Shown here piece by piece: positions 1-8,103 of a DNA stretch of 64,000 bases. The stretch's first letter is position 1. Every line of letters begins with the position of its first letter. This DNA is from Rhizobium sp. Q54 (GTDB lineage: Bacteria > Pseudomonadota > Alphaproteobacteria > Micropepsales > Micropepsaceae). Under the pieces are notes generated by a model. It saw only the letters and a program-made list of their open reading frames with translations. It had not been told where the DNA came from and ran no database searches. Where the stretch lies: NCBI GenBank assembly GCA_945882615.1, contig CAMCWK010000005.1, positions 62,001-126,000 on the forward strand, given 5' to 3'. The translations under genes were made by a program, and so were the position numbers.

Positions 1-872
1 TTCCACGCAACCGCATCATTGCGCTGGAACACGCCTATCATGGCGATACGGTGGGGACGATGTCGGCGGGCGCGCGCGGTGTGTTCAACGCTGCCTATGA
101 GCCGCTGCTGTTTGATGTCGCGCGCCTGCCATTCCCGCGAGGGCCCGACACGCTGGCGGCGCTTGAGGATATGGCGAAAGACGCCGCTGCCCTGATCGTC
201 GAGCCGCTCATTCTGGGTGCGGGCGGCATGAAGACTTATCCCGCCGAACTGCTCGCCAAGATGAAGAATATCTGCGAGCGCCACGGTACACTGTTCATCG
301 CCGATGAAGTGATGACCGGCTTCGGCCGCACCGGCACACTGTTCGCCTGTGAGCAGGCGGGCATCACGCCCGACATTCTGTGCCTGGCCAAGGGGCTGAC
401 CGGTGGCGCCCTGCCGCTGGCCGCCACCTTGTGCACGCCGGAGATTTTCCAGGCGCATTATTCGCCGGACCGCAGCCGCACTTTTTTCCATTCCAGTTCC
501 TTTACCGCCAACCCCATCGCCTGTGCTGCCGCCCGCGCCAATCTGGAAATATGGCGCGAGGAACCCGTGCGGGACCGCGTCGCGGGATTGTGCGCGATGC
601 AGGCAGAGGGACTTGCGCGGTTCCAGGATGACCGGCGATTCGAGAGTGTCCGCTGCCTGGGCACCATCGCGGCGCTGGACTTCAAAGTATCCGATCCCGG
701 CTATCTCGCCGGGCGCGGACCGGAACTCACGGCATTTTTCCATGCCCGTGGCATCTTGCTGCGCCCCCTGGGCAATACCATTTACGTGATGCCGCCTTAT
801 TGTGTGACGGCGGCGGAACTCGATCTGGTCTATGATGCCATCGGTGCGGCCGCCTCGCAGTTTGGTGGCTGA
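1..872 (+). CDS. bioA: Adenosylmethionine-8-amino-7-oxononanoate aminotransferase, 5' truncated
   Basis: Class III PLP aminotransferase of biotin synthesis, converting KAPA to DAPA with S-adenosylmethionine as amino donor. The open frame enters from the window edge (codons begin at base 3), so the N-terminus is missing; 289 residues are visible of a family length near 430. Seen: a YHGDTVGTMS-like segment at the edge, ADEVMTGFGRTGTLFACE carrying the PLP-contacting Asp, and LCLAKGLTGGALPL carrying the Schiff-base Lys. The C-terminal RPLGNTIYVMPPY segment is intact. The call rests on resemblance to BioA rather than to other class III enzymes such as ornithine or omega aminotransferases; other bio genes, if linked, lie upstream of the window. 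Confidence 0.85.
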   Translation, partial: PRNRIIALEHAYHGDTVGTMSAGARGVFNAAYEPLLFDVARLPFPRGPDTLAALEDMAKDAAALIVEPLILGAGGMKTYPAELLAKMKNICERHGTLFIADEVMTGFGRTGTLFACEQAGITPDILCLAKGLTGGALPLAATLCTPEIFQAHYSPDRSRTFFHSSSFTANPIACAAARANLEIWREEPVRDRVAGLCAMQAEGLARFQDDRRFESVRCLGTIAALDFKVSDPGYLAGRGPELTAFFHARGILLRPLGNTIYVMPPYCVTAAELDLVYDAIGAAASQFGG

Positions 873-913
873 TCCGAAGCCGCTAGCCCCGCGTAGAAGC
901 ACAGGAGCCCGTG

Positions 914-1621
914 ATGCAAAAACGCAAAGCCCTTGTCCTTGTCGCCGCCGCCCTGGTGATGGGCGGGGCCGCCGCCTTCCTGTCGCCGCGCGTCACGGCC
1001 GCCGATCTCAACAAGACGATTCCCGCGCCGCTTTCCGATCCGGCGAACCGTGCTGCCACGGAAGTCGCGGTTCTGGCGGGGGGGTGCTTCTGGGGTCAGC
1101 AGGCGATCTTCGAGCATGTGAAGGGCGTGACCCGCGTCGTGGCAGGCTATTCCGGCGGCACCAAGGAAACGGCGAATTACGATGACGTCGGCAACCAGCG
1201 GTCCAATCACGCCGAGGTGGTAGAGATAACCTTCGATCCCAGGCAGGTCAGCTTCGGCCAGCTGCTTCAGATTTACTTTTCGGTGGCGCATGATCCCACT
1301 CAGCTCAATCGCCAGGGCCCTGACCGCGGCGCCAGCTATCGTTCGGAAATCTTTGCCACCAGTCCGGCGCAGCAGGCCACGGCAAAGGCCTATATCGCCC
1401 AGCTGGAAGCGGCGCGACTCTTTCCCAAGCCGATCGTCACCAGGATCAGTTCGCTGAACGGTTTCTACTGGGCCGAATCCGAACATCAGGACTATCTGGT
1501 CAAGAACCCCAACTCGTCCTACATCCGGGCTCATGACCTGCCCAAGCTGGCGGCCCTGAAACGGGTCTGGCCCCAGTTCTGGCGCGAAAACCCGGTCCTT
1601 CTGGCCCATACCAGAGATTAA
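914..1621 (+). CDS. msrA: Exported peptide-methionine (S)-S-oxide reductase
   Basis: Reduces the S epimer of methionine sulfoxide in proteins. An N-terminal hydrophobic segment (about residues 5-22, followed by SPRVTAAD) predicts export, so it should act in the periplasm. The catalytic GGCFWG motif is at residues 56-61 with Cys58, followed by the expected GYSGG and HAEVVEITFDP segments. Cys58 is the only cysteine in the 235-residue protein, so the usual C-terminal recycling cysteines are absent. The ATG at 914 is preferred over the GTG at 911 because AGGAG at 903-907 is well spaced. Two IalB-like genes and then msrB follow. Confidence 0.92.
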   Translation: MQKRKALVLVAAALVMGGAAAFLSPRVTAADLNKTIPAPLSDPANRAATEVAVLAGGCFWGQQAIFEHVKGVTRVVAGYSGGTKETANYDDVGNQRSNHAEVVEITFDPRQVSFGQLLQIYFSVAHDPTQLNRQGPDRGASYRSEIFATSPAQQATAKAYIAQLEAARLFPKPIVTRISSLNGFYWAESEHQDYLVKNPNSSYIRAHDLPKLAALKRVWPQFWRENPVLLAHTRD

Positions 1622-1654
1622 AAGCCCGTCATGACCTGCGCGTCGTTCACCAAG

Positions 1655-1674
1655 CCGCGCCAAAGCTGGCGCGG
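1655..1674 (+). terminator. GC-rich hairpin downstream of msrA
   Basis: Perfect 8-bp stem (CCGCGCCA/TGGCGCGG) with an AAGC loop, about 35 bases after the msrA stop. There is no following T-run, so intrinsic termination is only a possibility. The rest of the 1622-1807 spacer shows nothing else that can be named. Confidence 0.35.
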
Positions 1675-1807
1675 CGGCGGGATTAAGGCCGGATGGGGCG
1701 TTTCCTTTGTCCGCATGATCTGGTAGTTCGTCCGCCCGGCTGGGTCGGGGGCTGCCTAAAAAGGCGGCTGTTGGCTCGTCCGAAGAATTAAAAGCGAATC
1801 CGAAGCG

Positions 1808-2374
1808 ATGAAAAACCTGACTGAACGTCTTGTTGTGGGCGGTGTCGCGCTGCTGGTCGGCCTGCTCCTGGGCTGGATGGTGCGCGGGGTGGCAACCTAC
1901 AAAACCAATGCAGCGGTCCTGTCCGCCTATGATGAGTGGCGCGTCACATGTCCCGCTGCCACCGTCGCGGAAGGCTCCTGCGAGCTCTCCAGCGAAATCA
2001 TGGACAAGAGCCAGCCCCAGCCGGTTGCGCGCGTCACCATCACCACCGACCCGCAGAGCAAACAGATCGTCGGCTTTCACATGCCGCTGGGCGTTGCGCT
2101 GGAAGCGGGCATGGGCCTGACCATCGGCAAGGAACCGGTCAAGGTTTTCCCTTATCGCACCTGTAATGCGGTCGGCTGCCTGGCTACTGCGCCGTTCGAC
2201 GACAAGATGGCCGCTGCGCTCAAGGGCGCGACCGAATCCCGCCTGATGTTCGCCACCCTGGAAGGCAAGCCGATCGCGGTGGAAATGACCTTCAAGGGCT
2301 ATGACGCCGCCGTCCGCGCCTGGCGCAGTGGCGACGCGAAACGCAAATCCTGGTTCTGGAGACTCTGGTCATGA
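1808..2374 (+). CDS. Invasion-associated locus B (IalB)-like protein, membrane-anchored
   Basis: The 188-residue protein starts with a single hydrophobic segment (about residues 10-28) that looks like an uncleaved anchor, followed by a periplasmic IalB-type domain. Seen: an opening YDEWRVTCP segment with a Cys, paired cysteines in RTCNAVGCLA, and the closing MTFKGYDAAVRAW, the pattern of the IalB family named after Bartonella. The family is widespread in non-pathogenic alphaproteobacteria and has no firm biochemical function. It overlaps the next IalB-like gene by ATGA (2371-2374), so the two are probably translationally coupled. The charged C-terminus (KRKSWFWRLW) is unusual for a soluble domain. 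Confidence 0.8.
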   Translation: MKNLTERLVVGGVALLVGLLLGWMVRGVATYKTNAAVLSAYDEWRVTCPAATVAEGSCELSSEIMDKSQPQPVARVTITTDPQSKQIVGFHMPLGVALEAGMGLTIGKEPVKVFPYRTCNAVGCLATAPFDDKMAAALKGATESRLMFATLEGKPIAVEMTFKGYDAAVRAWRSGDAKRKSWFWRLWS

Positions 2375-2973
2375 CGTTTTCACATTCCCTGATCGGCGCC
2401 GCACTGGGCGTTCTGCTCGCCTCCGGCGCTGCGCTGGCCCAGGATGCCGCCGCGCCTGCGGCTGCCCCGCCCCAAGGACGTCCCGAGGTAAAGGCGGTCG
2501 GCGACTGGGTCGTGCGCTGTTTTCCGATTACCAGCCCCAGCCCCTGTGACATCTACCAGGAACTGAACGATCAGCGCACCCAGCAGCGCGTGCTGTCCTT
2601 CTCGATCGCCTATGTCCCCAGCCTGGACCGGCATGGCATCCAGATCACGGTGCCGCTGGAAGTCTCGATTCCGCGCGGACTTGTCATCGAAACCGATTCC
2701 TTCAAGTCGCAGCCGATGAAGTACCGCATGTGCGACCGCACCGGCTGCTTCGTGCAGATGCCGATCGAGAATGCGGCGATCAACTCCATCGCCAAGTCGG
2801 GACCGGACGCCAAGGTCCGCATCTTCGCCGACAGCGGCAAGTCCTATGAGCTGAAATTCTCGCTCAAGGGTTTTTCCGCCGCGCATGACTCGATGGTCGA
2901 GCAGGCCAAGGCCAAGGCCAAGAACGTGCCGGTACAGCCGGCGGCTCCCGCCGCGCCTGCGCCCACGCCGTAA
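2371..2973 (+). CDS. IalB-like exported protein
   Basis: Second IalB family member, 200 residues. A cleavable signal peptide ends near ALAQDAAAP, followed by a Pro/Ala-rich linker, then the domain beginning VGDWVVRCFP. Cysteines in RMCDRTGCFVQMP match the paired cysteines of its upstream neighbour. The C-terminus is again Ala/Pro-rich (from about residue 185), as in cell-envelope proteins that extend towards peptidoglycan. Its start shares ATGA with the previous stop. Placement between msrA and msrB suggests an oxidative-stress or envelope-protein maintenance context, but that is inference only. A strong bidirectional terminator follows. Confidence 0.8.
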   Translation: MTFSHSLIGAALGVLLASGAALAQDAAAPAAAPPQGRPEVKAVGDWVVRCFPITSPSPCDIYQELNDQRTQQRVLSFSIAYVPSLDRHGIQITVPLEVSIPRGLVIETDSFKSQPMKYRMCDRTGCFVQMPIENAAINSIAKSGPDAKVRIFADSGKSYELKFSLKGFSAAHDSMVEQAKAKAKNVPVQPAAPAAPAPTP

Positions 2974-2994
2974 GATCAATCGCGATCTCAAGAT

Positions 2995-3028
2995 AAAAAG
3001 GCCGGCGCAAGCGCCGGCCTTTTTTTTT
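2995..3028. terminator. Bidirectional intrinsic terminator
   Basis: A perfect GC-rich stem (GGCCGGCGC/GCGCCGGCC, AA loop) is flanked by an A-run on the left and nine Ts on the right, so it can terminate transcription from either side. It lies between the convergent IalB and msrB genes. Confidence 0.88.
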
Positions 3029-3029
3029 A

Positions 3030-3488
3030 TTATGCCTTGGCGGGCTTGAAACTCAGGGCCACGCCATTCATGCAATATCTCTTGCCCGTGGGCGGCGGCC
3101 CGTCATCAAAGACGTGGCCCAGATGGCCGCCGCAACGCCGGCAATGCACTTCGGTGCGCGCCACGCCGATTTTTCGGTCGGTGGAGGTGCCGATCGCGTT
3201 GGGTAGAGGACGCCAGAAGCTGGGCCAGCCGGTATGGCTCTCATACTTGGTGCTTGAGGAATAGAGGTCCAACCCGCACCCGGCGCAGGCAAAAACGCCG
3301 TCGCGCTTCTCGTTGTTCAGGGGCGAGGTGTAGGGGCGCTCGGTGCCTTCGTGGCGCAGCACGTCATAGGCGGCGGGCGACAGCAGTTTCTTCCATTCCG
3401 CATCACTTTTGGTCACTTCAAATCCGAAGGCCGGAACGCCCAATGCGGCGCTGCCCATCAGGCCGGCCAGGAATATGCGTCTGTGCAT
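3030..3488 (-). CDS. msrB: Exported peptide-methionine (R)-S-oxide reductase
   Basis: Reduces the R epimer of methionine sulfoxide. The N-terminus MHRRIFLAGLMGSAALG followed by AFG resembles a twin-arginine-type signal peptide, implying a periplasmic enzyme. In the 152-residue protein the zinc-binding pairs CAGC and CRRC are present, as are HTGWPSF and the catalytic Cys in RYCMNG near the C-terminus. No further cysteine is present, so there is no obvious resolving cysteine. It is convergent with the msrA-IalB-IalB run and divergent from csbD. The last bases of the gene sit directly beside the shared terminator. Confidence 0.92.
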   Translation of the reverse strand: MHRRIFLAGLMGSAALGVPAFGFEVTKSDAEWKKLLSPAAYDVLRHEGTERPYTSPLNNEKRDGVFACAGCGLDLYSSSTKYESHTGWPSFWRPLPNAIGTSTDRKIGVARTEVHCRRCGGHLGHVFDDGPPPTGKRYCMNGVALSFKPAKA

Positions 3489-3539
3489 TTATGTCTCCAT
3501 TGGCAAAGTATACGACATTTTACCTGCGCCAGTTCACCG

Positions 3540-3564
3540 GGAACTTCGTCCCCCGCCGACCGTT
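3540..3564 (+). promoter_or_regulatory. Candidate EcfG-type general stress promoter for csbD
   Basis: GGAAC at 3540-3544 and CGTT at 3561-3564 are separated by 16 bases, matching the -35/-10 elements recognised by alphaproteobacterial EcfG sigma factors (GGAAC-N16/17-CGTT). The site lies 50 bases upstream of the csbD ATG and reads towards it. Confidence 0.6.
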
Positions 3565-3613
3565 ATATCACCAGCGTTTCCCCAAACGTGAAACCCCATC
3601 TCAAGGAGCATTT

Positions 3614-3796
3614 ATGGACAAGGACAGAATTGAAGGTTCCGCCACCCAGGCCAAAGGTGCGGTCAAGGAAACGGTCGGCAAGCTGACCGGCGATGCCAAG
3701 TTGCAGGCGGAAGGCGCGGCCGACAAGGCGGCCGGCAAGGTGCAGAACGCCGTCGGCGGCGCCAAGGATGCGGTGCGCGACGCTTTCAAGAATTAA
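3614..3796 (+). CDS. csbD: CsbD family stress-response protein
   Basis: Small hydrophilic 60-residue protein of the CsbD family: MDKDRIEGSATQAKG followed by repeats rich in Lys, Ala and Gly (VKETVGKLTGD, AADKAAGKVQ). Family members are abundant, largely unstructured, stress-induced proteins whose molecular role is unknown; in Bacillus the founder belongs to the sigma-B regulon. The ATG at 3614 follows AAGGAG at 3603-3608. A candidate EcfG promoter lies upstream and a terminator downstream, making this a self-contained unit. Confidence 0.85.
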   Translation: MDKDRIEGSATQAKGAVKETVGKLTGDAKLQAEGAADKAAGKVQNAVGGAKDAVRDAFKN

Positions 3797-3829
3797 TTCA
3801 CTTTGATTGACGGACAAGCCGTTCGGCCA

Positions 3830-3861
3830 AGCAAAAGCCCCATTGGGGCTTTTGCTATTTT
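3830..3861 (+). terminator. Intrinsic terminator after csbD
   Basis: Perfect 12-bp stem AGCAAAAGCCCC/GGGGCTTTTGCT with a 3-base loop, then ATTTTGG. It ends the csbD unit just before sppA. Confidence 0.72.
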
Positions 3862-3930
3862 GGCCTTACCCTGTTGGGTGCCGGGCTTTTTCGTTACATT
3901 GCGCGCTGCTTTCTTCCGACAGGGAATTTC

Positions 3931-5712
3931 ATGATCCGTTTTCTGGGCTGGGGCCGCTCCATCGTGATGTCGGTGGTCAACGGCATCGCGCGCACCGTGG
4001 TGGTTCTGGTCCTGCTGGTGGTGGCGTTGTTGGTCTTTTCCCTGGCCCGGGGCGATGGCCAGCCGGGCAACATGGTGCTGGCGCTGGATCTGCGTGAGCC
4101 GATCGCCGATTCCGCCGCCTCGCCCGGAAGCCTCCTCACCCCCCGCCGGGTGACGGTGATGGAAGTGGTGCTGGGGCTGGAAGCCGCCGGTCGCGACGGT
4201 CGCGTCAAGGGCATGGTTATGAAACTGGGCAATGGCGCGCTGTCCATCGCCGAAGGGCAGGAAATTGCCGCCGCCATCGAACGCTTCCGCGCAAAGAACA
4301 AGTTCGTCATCGCCCAGACCACCGCCTTCTTCAGCGCAGGCCTGGGCGACTATGTCGCCGCCAGCGCCGCCAACGAAATCTGGATGCAGCCCAAAGCCCC
4401 CTTCACGCCATCGGGGACGGGCGGCGGGGGACTTTTCCTGCGCGGTGTACTGGACAAGATCGAAGCGGAGCCGCAGATCGTCAAGCGCGCCGAGTATAAA
4501 AGCGCTGCCGACATGTTCATGGAAAAGCAGATGTCGGCGCCCGACCGCGAGCAGCTCACCCGTCTGATGCAATCGGTTTACGATTCCGCCGTGGCGCGCA
4601 TGGCGACAAACCGCAAATTGCGCCAGCAGGATGTTGTGGCGGCGCTGCAAGCCAGCCCGCAATTCAGCGAGGATGCTCTGAAAAAGCGTCTGATCGACCG
4701 TATCGGCTATGATGATCAGGCGACGGCCGCCACCAATGCCCGCGCCGGCGCCGGGGTCAAGACGGTCAAGTTCATGACCTATGCCCGCGATGTCGCCAAG
4801 CCGCTGGGCGCCGCCAATATCGCCATCGTGGAAGCGGCGGGCGAAATCCGCGATGGCACCGCCAAGAATTCGCTGCTGGACACAAGCGCCGGCATTGCCA
4901 GCGACGACCTGTCCGAGGCCATCCGGCAGGCGACGCGCGACAAGTCGATCAAGGCCATCGTGCTCAGGGTGGATTCGCCGGGCGGATCGGTCACCGCCTC
5001 GGACCAGATTCTCCATGCAGTGAAGGGCGCGCAATCGGCGGGCAAGCCGGTGGTGGTGAGCATGGGCTCCGTGGTGGCTTCGGGCGGCTATTACATTTCC
5101 ACCACCGCCAACAGGATCGTCGCCCAGCCCGGCACGATCACCGGCTCGATCGGTGTCCTCACCGGCAAGGTCTCGTTCAACAAGACCCTGGGACTGGTCG
5201 GGGCCAATGCCGAGCAGGTGTCGGTGGGGCGAAACACACTGATGAACTCCCCGCTGTCCCCCTATACCCCCGAGCAACTGGAAATTCTGAGCCGCCAGGC
5301 CGACGTGATCTATGAGGACTTCACCGCCAAGGTGGCGGCCGGCCGCAAGCTCACCATCGCGAAGGTGCGCGAAGTGGCGCGTGGTCGGGTATGGTCCGGA
5401 ACCGACGCCCAGACCCATGGCCTGGTTGACCGGCTGGGTGGCTTCTGGACCGCGGCGGGTGAGGCGGCCGCCCTGGCCAAGGTTCCCGCCGGGGAAATGG
5501 TGTTCAAGATCTACCCCCGCCGCACCGGCCTGCTGGGGAGCCTGTCGCGCCTCATGGGGGACATGGATGCCAGTTTGGGCCTGCTGGGCCGAATCGAATC
5601 ACTCCTGAACCTCCCCGCCCTCCAGGCCCTGCTGGGCGGGATTTCCGAGCTGCCGGCGGGGGGCGAGGGCACCGGGATCAGCCTTAAAGCGGCCGGACTG
5701 CCCGAACCGTGA
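3931..5712 (+). CDS. sppA: Signal peptide peptidase SppA, long (67K) type
   Basis: Membrane-anchored serine protease that degrades cleaved signal peptides. The 593-residue length fits the duplicated long form. One transmembrane segment lies at about residues 22-38. The Lys of the Ser/Lys dyad is K190 in EYKSAADMF (N-terminal half) and the nucleophile is S384 in MGSVVASGGYY (C-terminal half), as in the E. coli long form. RVDSPGGS at about 347-353 forms the oxyanion region. The ATG at 3931, preceded by AGGGA, is preferred over in-frame upstream starts that would add about 19 residues before MIRFLGWG. A 167-base spacer with a possible promoter separates it from xseB. Confidence 0.93.
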   Translation: MIRFLGWGRSIVMSVVNGIARTVVVLVLLVVALLVFSLARGDGQPGNMVLALDLREPIADSAASPGSLLTPRRVTVMEVVLGLEAAGRDGRVKGMVMKLGNGALSIAEGQEIAAAIERFRAKNKFVIAQTTAFFSAGLGDYVAASAANEIWMQPKAPFTPSGTGGGGLFLRGVLDKIEAEPQIVKRAEYKSAADMFMEKQMSAPDREQLTRLMQSVYDSAVARMATNRKLRQQDVVAALQASPQFSEDALKKRLIDRIGYDDQATAATNARAGAGVKTVKFMTYARDVAKPLGAANIAIVEAAGEIRDGTAKNSLLDTSAGIASDDLSEAIRQATRDKSIKAIVLRVDSPGGSVTASDQILHAVKGAQSAGKPVVVSMGSVVASGGYYISTTANRIVAQPGTITGSIGVLTGKVSFNKTLGLVGANAEQVSVGRNTLMNSPLSPYTPEQLEILSRQADVIYEDFTAKVAAGRKLTIAKVREVARGRVWSGTDAQTHGLVDRLGGFWTAAGEAAALAKVPAGEMVFKIYPRRTGLLGSLSRLMGDMDASLGLLGRIESLLNLPALQALLGGISELPAGGEGTGISLKAAGLPEP

Positions 5713-5754
5713 CAAACCGGGCACAACCGCGTTTCGCAATTGCAACGAAACTGC

Positions 5755-5782
5755 TTGTCCCAAGGGGGCATTAAATTATAAT
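5755..5782 (+). promoter_or_regulatory. Candidate sigma-70 promoter for the xseB-dxs operon
   Basis: TTGTCC at 5755-5760 and a perfect TATAAT at 5777-5782 are 16 bases apart, in the spacer between sppA and xseB. The AT-rich -10 stands out in otherwise GC-rich DNA. It lies about 100 bases upstream of the xseB start. Confidence 0.5.
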
Positions 5783-5879
5783 TTCGGTGTGCGGGGGCAC
5801 GAAACCGGCGCGGGACACCCTTTGGTGAGCTGCCAGGTTTGGGCATTTCCGACACTGTGACGCCTGCTGGAGACGAGCC

Positions 5880-6131
5880 ATAGCCCCTGCTGCAAAACCC
5901 GCCGCCGTCGACGACCTGCCGTTCGAGGGCGCGCTCAAGGAGCTTGAGGCCATCGTCTCCCGGCTGGAGCAGGGCGAAGTGGATCTTGAGGATTCCATCG
6001 CGCTTTACGAACGCGGCCAGTTGCTGAAGGCCCATTGTGAGAAGAAACTTAAATCCGCCGAGGGCCGGCTGGAAAAGATCGTGATGGGTGCCGCTGGCCC
6101 CGAAATCGGCGAGACCATGGAAACCGCATGA
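5880..6131 (+). CDS. xseB: Exodeoxyribonuclease VII small subunit, apparent ATA start
   Basis: Small subunit of exonuclease VII, partner of XseA at 28.6-30.1 kb. The frame reads APAAKPAAVDDLPFEGALKE, then LEAIVSRLEQGEVDLEDSI, ALYERGQLLKAHCEKKL, a clear XseB domain, and stops at 6129-6131. The frame is open only from 5829, and no ATG, GTG, TTG or CTG occurs between there and the conserved region. The only candidate is ATA at 5880, seven bases after GGAG (5869-5872), just where an ATG would be expected. Either this is a rare AUA initiation or one base of the ATG differs in this sequence. The product would be 83 residues, normal for the family. dxs starts 34 bases downstream. Confidence 0.85.
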   Translation: MAPAAKPAAVDDLPFEGALKELEAIVSRLEQGEVDLEDSIALYERGQLLKAHCEKKLKSAEGRLEKIVMGAAGPEIGETMETA

Positions 6132-6165
6132 TCGTGCCTTGTGCCAATAAAGAGAATTACCGCCG

Positions 6166-8103
6166 ATGAATATCCCGAACACCAAGACGCCCTTGCTGGA
6201 CCAGGTGGACCTGCCGGAAGACCTGCGCAAGCTGGAAAAGTGGCAGCTGCGCCAGTTCGCCGACGAGCTGCGCACCGACCTGATCGACATCGTCTCGGTC
6301 ACAGGCGGCCATTTTGGCGCCGGCCTTGGCGTGGTCGAACTCACCACCGCGCTGCACTATGTGTTCAAGACGCCGGACGACCGCGTCATCTGGGACGTCG
6401 GCCACCAGGCCTATCCGCACAAGATTCTCACCGGCCGCCGCAGCCGCATGCGCACCCTGCGCCAGGGCGGTGGGCTGTCGGGTTTCACCAAGCGCGCCGA
6501 AAGCGAATATGATCCGTTCGGCGCGGCCCATTCCTCGACCTCGATTTCCGCGGGTCTCGGCATGGCGGTGGCGCGCGATCTCAAGGGCGGTGACAACAAT
6601 GTCATCGCGGTGATCGGCGATGGTTCGATGAGTGCGGGCATGGCCTATGAGGCCATGAACAATGCCGGCGCCCACAAGAACCGGCTGATTGTCATCCTGA
6701 ACGACAATGACATGTCCATCGCCCCGCCGGTCGGCGCGATGAGCGCCTATCTGGCGCGTCTGGTGTCGTCGCGCCCCTATACCGGGCTGCGCAATGTCGC
6801 CAAGCGCCTGGCGCGCAAGATGCTGCCGCGCGCCTTGTTCAAGGTCGCCCAGCGCACCGAGGAATATGCCCGCGGCATGGCCATGGGCGGCACCCTGTTC
6901 GAGGAAATGGGCTTCTTCTATGTCGGTCCGATCGACGGCCACAATCTGTATCACCTGATCCCGGTGCTGGAGAATGTGCGCGACACCATGAAGGGTCCGG
7001 TGCTGGTGCATGTGGTGACCAAGAAGGGGCATGGTTATGCCCCCGCGGAAGCCGCGCCCGATAAGTATCACGCCGTCACCAAGTTCACGGTGCTGACGGG
7101 CGAACAGTCCAAATCGACGCCCAAGTCGCCCCAGTACCAGAAGGTGTTCGGCGAAGCCCTGATCGCGGAAGCCAAAAAGGACGACCGCATTGTTGCCATC
7201 ACCGCCGCCATGCCGTCGGGCACCGGCATCGACCTTTTCGAGAAAGCCTTCCCGACCCGCACCTTCGATGTCGGTATTGCCGAGCAGCATGGCGTGACCT
7301 TCGCGGCCGGCATGGCGACCGAAGGCATGAAGCCCTTCTGCGCCATCTATTCGACCTTCCTGCAACGCGCCTATGACCAGGTGGTGCACGATGTGGCGAT
7401 CCAGTCGCTGCCGGTGCGCTTCGCCATGGACCGTGCCGGTCTGGTGGGCGCCGATGGCTGCACCCATGCCGGTTCCTTCGACATTGCCTATCTGGCGACC
7501 CTGCCGAACTTCGTGATCATGGCCCCGTCGGACGAGGCGGAACTGACCCACATGGTCGCCACCGCCGCCCAGATCGACGACCGCCCCAGCGCCATCCGCT
7601 ATCCGCGCGGCGAAGGCACGGGCGTGGCGCGTCCCGCCGAGGGCATCCCGCTGGAGATCGGCAAGGGCCGCATCATCAAGGAAGGCGCCGGAATCGCCAT
7701 TCTCAATTTCGGCACCCGCATGACCCAGGTGTTGCTGGCAGCCGAGCGCATGGCCGGTTACGGCCTGTCGCCCACCATTGCCGATGCACGCTTTGCCAAG
7801 CCGCTCGATACCGACCTGATCCGCCGGCTGGCCAAGGAGCATGAAGTGCTGATCACCATCGAGGAAGGCGCCTCGGGCGGCTTCGGCGCCCATGTGATGC
7901 ACTTCCTGGCCCATGACGGTCTGCTCGACAAGGGCCTCAAGATCCGTCCCATGACCTTGCCGGATATCTTCCAGGACCATGACACGCCGGAAAAGATGTA
8001 TGCCCAGGCCGGTCTGGACGCCGATGGCATCGTCAATACCGCGCTGCGGGCGCTGGGACGTGGCGAGGAAGCGGTACGCGCCGCCGCCGGTAAGCTGGCC
8101 TGA
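6166..8103 (+). CDS. dxs: 1-deoxy-D-xylulose-5-phosphate synthase
   Basis: First enzyme of the MEP isoprenoid pathway: condenses pyruvate and glyceraldehyde 3-phosphate using thiamine diphosphate. At 645 residues it has full family length. Seen: [30 protein letters not shown], the ThDP motif [18 protein letters not shown], and in the pyrimidine-binding domain the catalytic Glu in [22 protein letters not shown] and the C-terminal transketolase domain are complete. It follows xseB, as in many proteobacteria, but no ispA lies between them and no tlyA follows. The stop overlaps the likely CTG start of the next gene (CTGA at 8100-8103). Confidence 0.97.
   Translation: MNIPNTKTPLLDQVDLPEDLRKLEKWQLRQFADELRTDLIDIVSVTGGHFGAGLGVVELTTALHYVFKTPDDRVIWDVGHQAYPHKILTGRRSRMRTLRQGGGLSGFTKRAESEYDPFGAAHSSTSISAGLGMAVARDLKGGDNNVIAVIGDGSMSAGMAYEAMNNAGAHKNRLIVILNDNDMSIAPPVGAMSAYLARLVSSRPYTGLRNVAKRLARKMLPRALFKVAQRTEEYARGMAMGGTLFEEMGFFYVGPIDGHNLYHLIPVLENVRDTMKGPVLVHVVTKKGHGYAPAEAAPDKYHAVTKFTVLTGEQSKSTPKSPQYQKVFGEALIAEAKKDDRIVAITAAMPSGTGIDLFEKAFPTRTFDVGIAEQHGVTFAAGMATEGMKPFCAIYSTFLQRAYDQVVHDVAIQSLPVRFAMDRAGLVGADGCTHAGSFDIAYLATLPNFVIMAPSDEAELTHMVATAAQIDDRPSAIRYPRGEGTGVARPAEGIPLEIGKGRIIKEGAGIAILNFGTRMTQVLLAAERMAGYGLSPTIADARFAKPLDTDLIRRLAKEHEVLITIEEGASGGFGAHVMHFLAHDGLLDKGLKIRPMTLPDIFQDHDTPEKMYAQAGLDADGIVNTALRALGRGEEAVRAAAGKLA

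Noticed and set aside
3793-5418. 541-codon open frame antisense to sppA
   Set aside because: The sense strand encodes SppA with both catalytic residues; the antisense frame shows no motif.
6157-7980. 607-codon open frame antisense to dxs
   Set aside because: The sense frame is a full-length Dxs. The antisense product is low in complexity, and such long mirror frames are expected in this GC-rich DNA.
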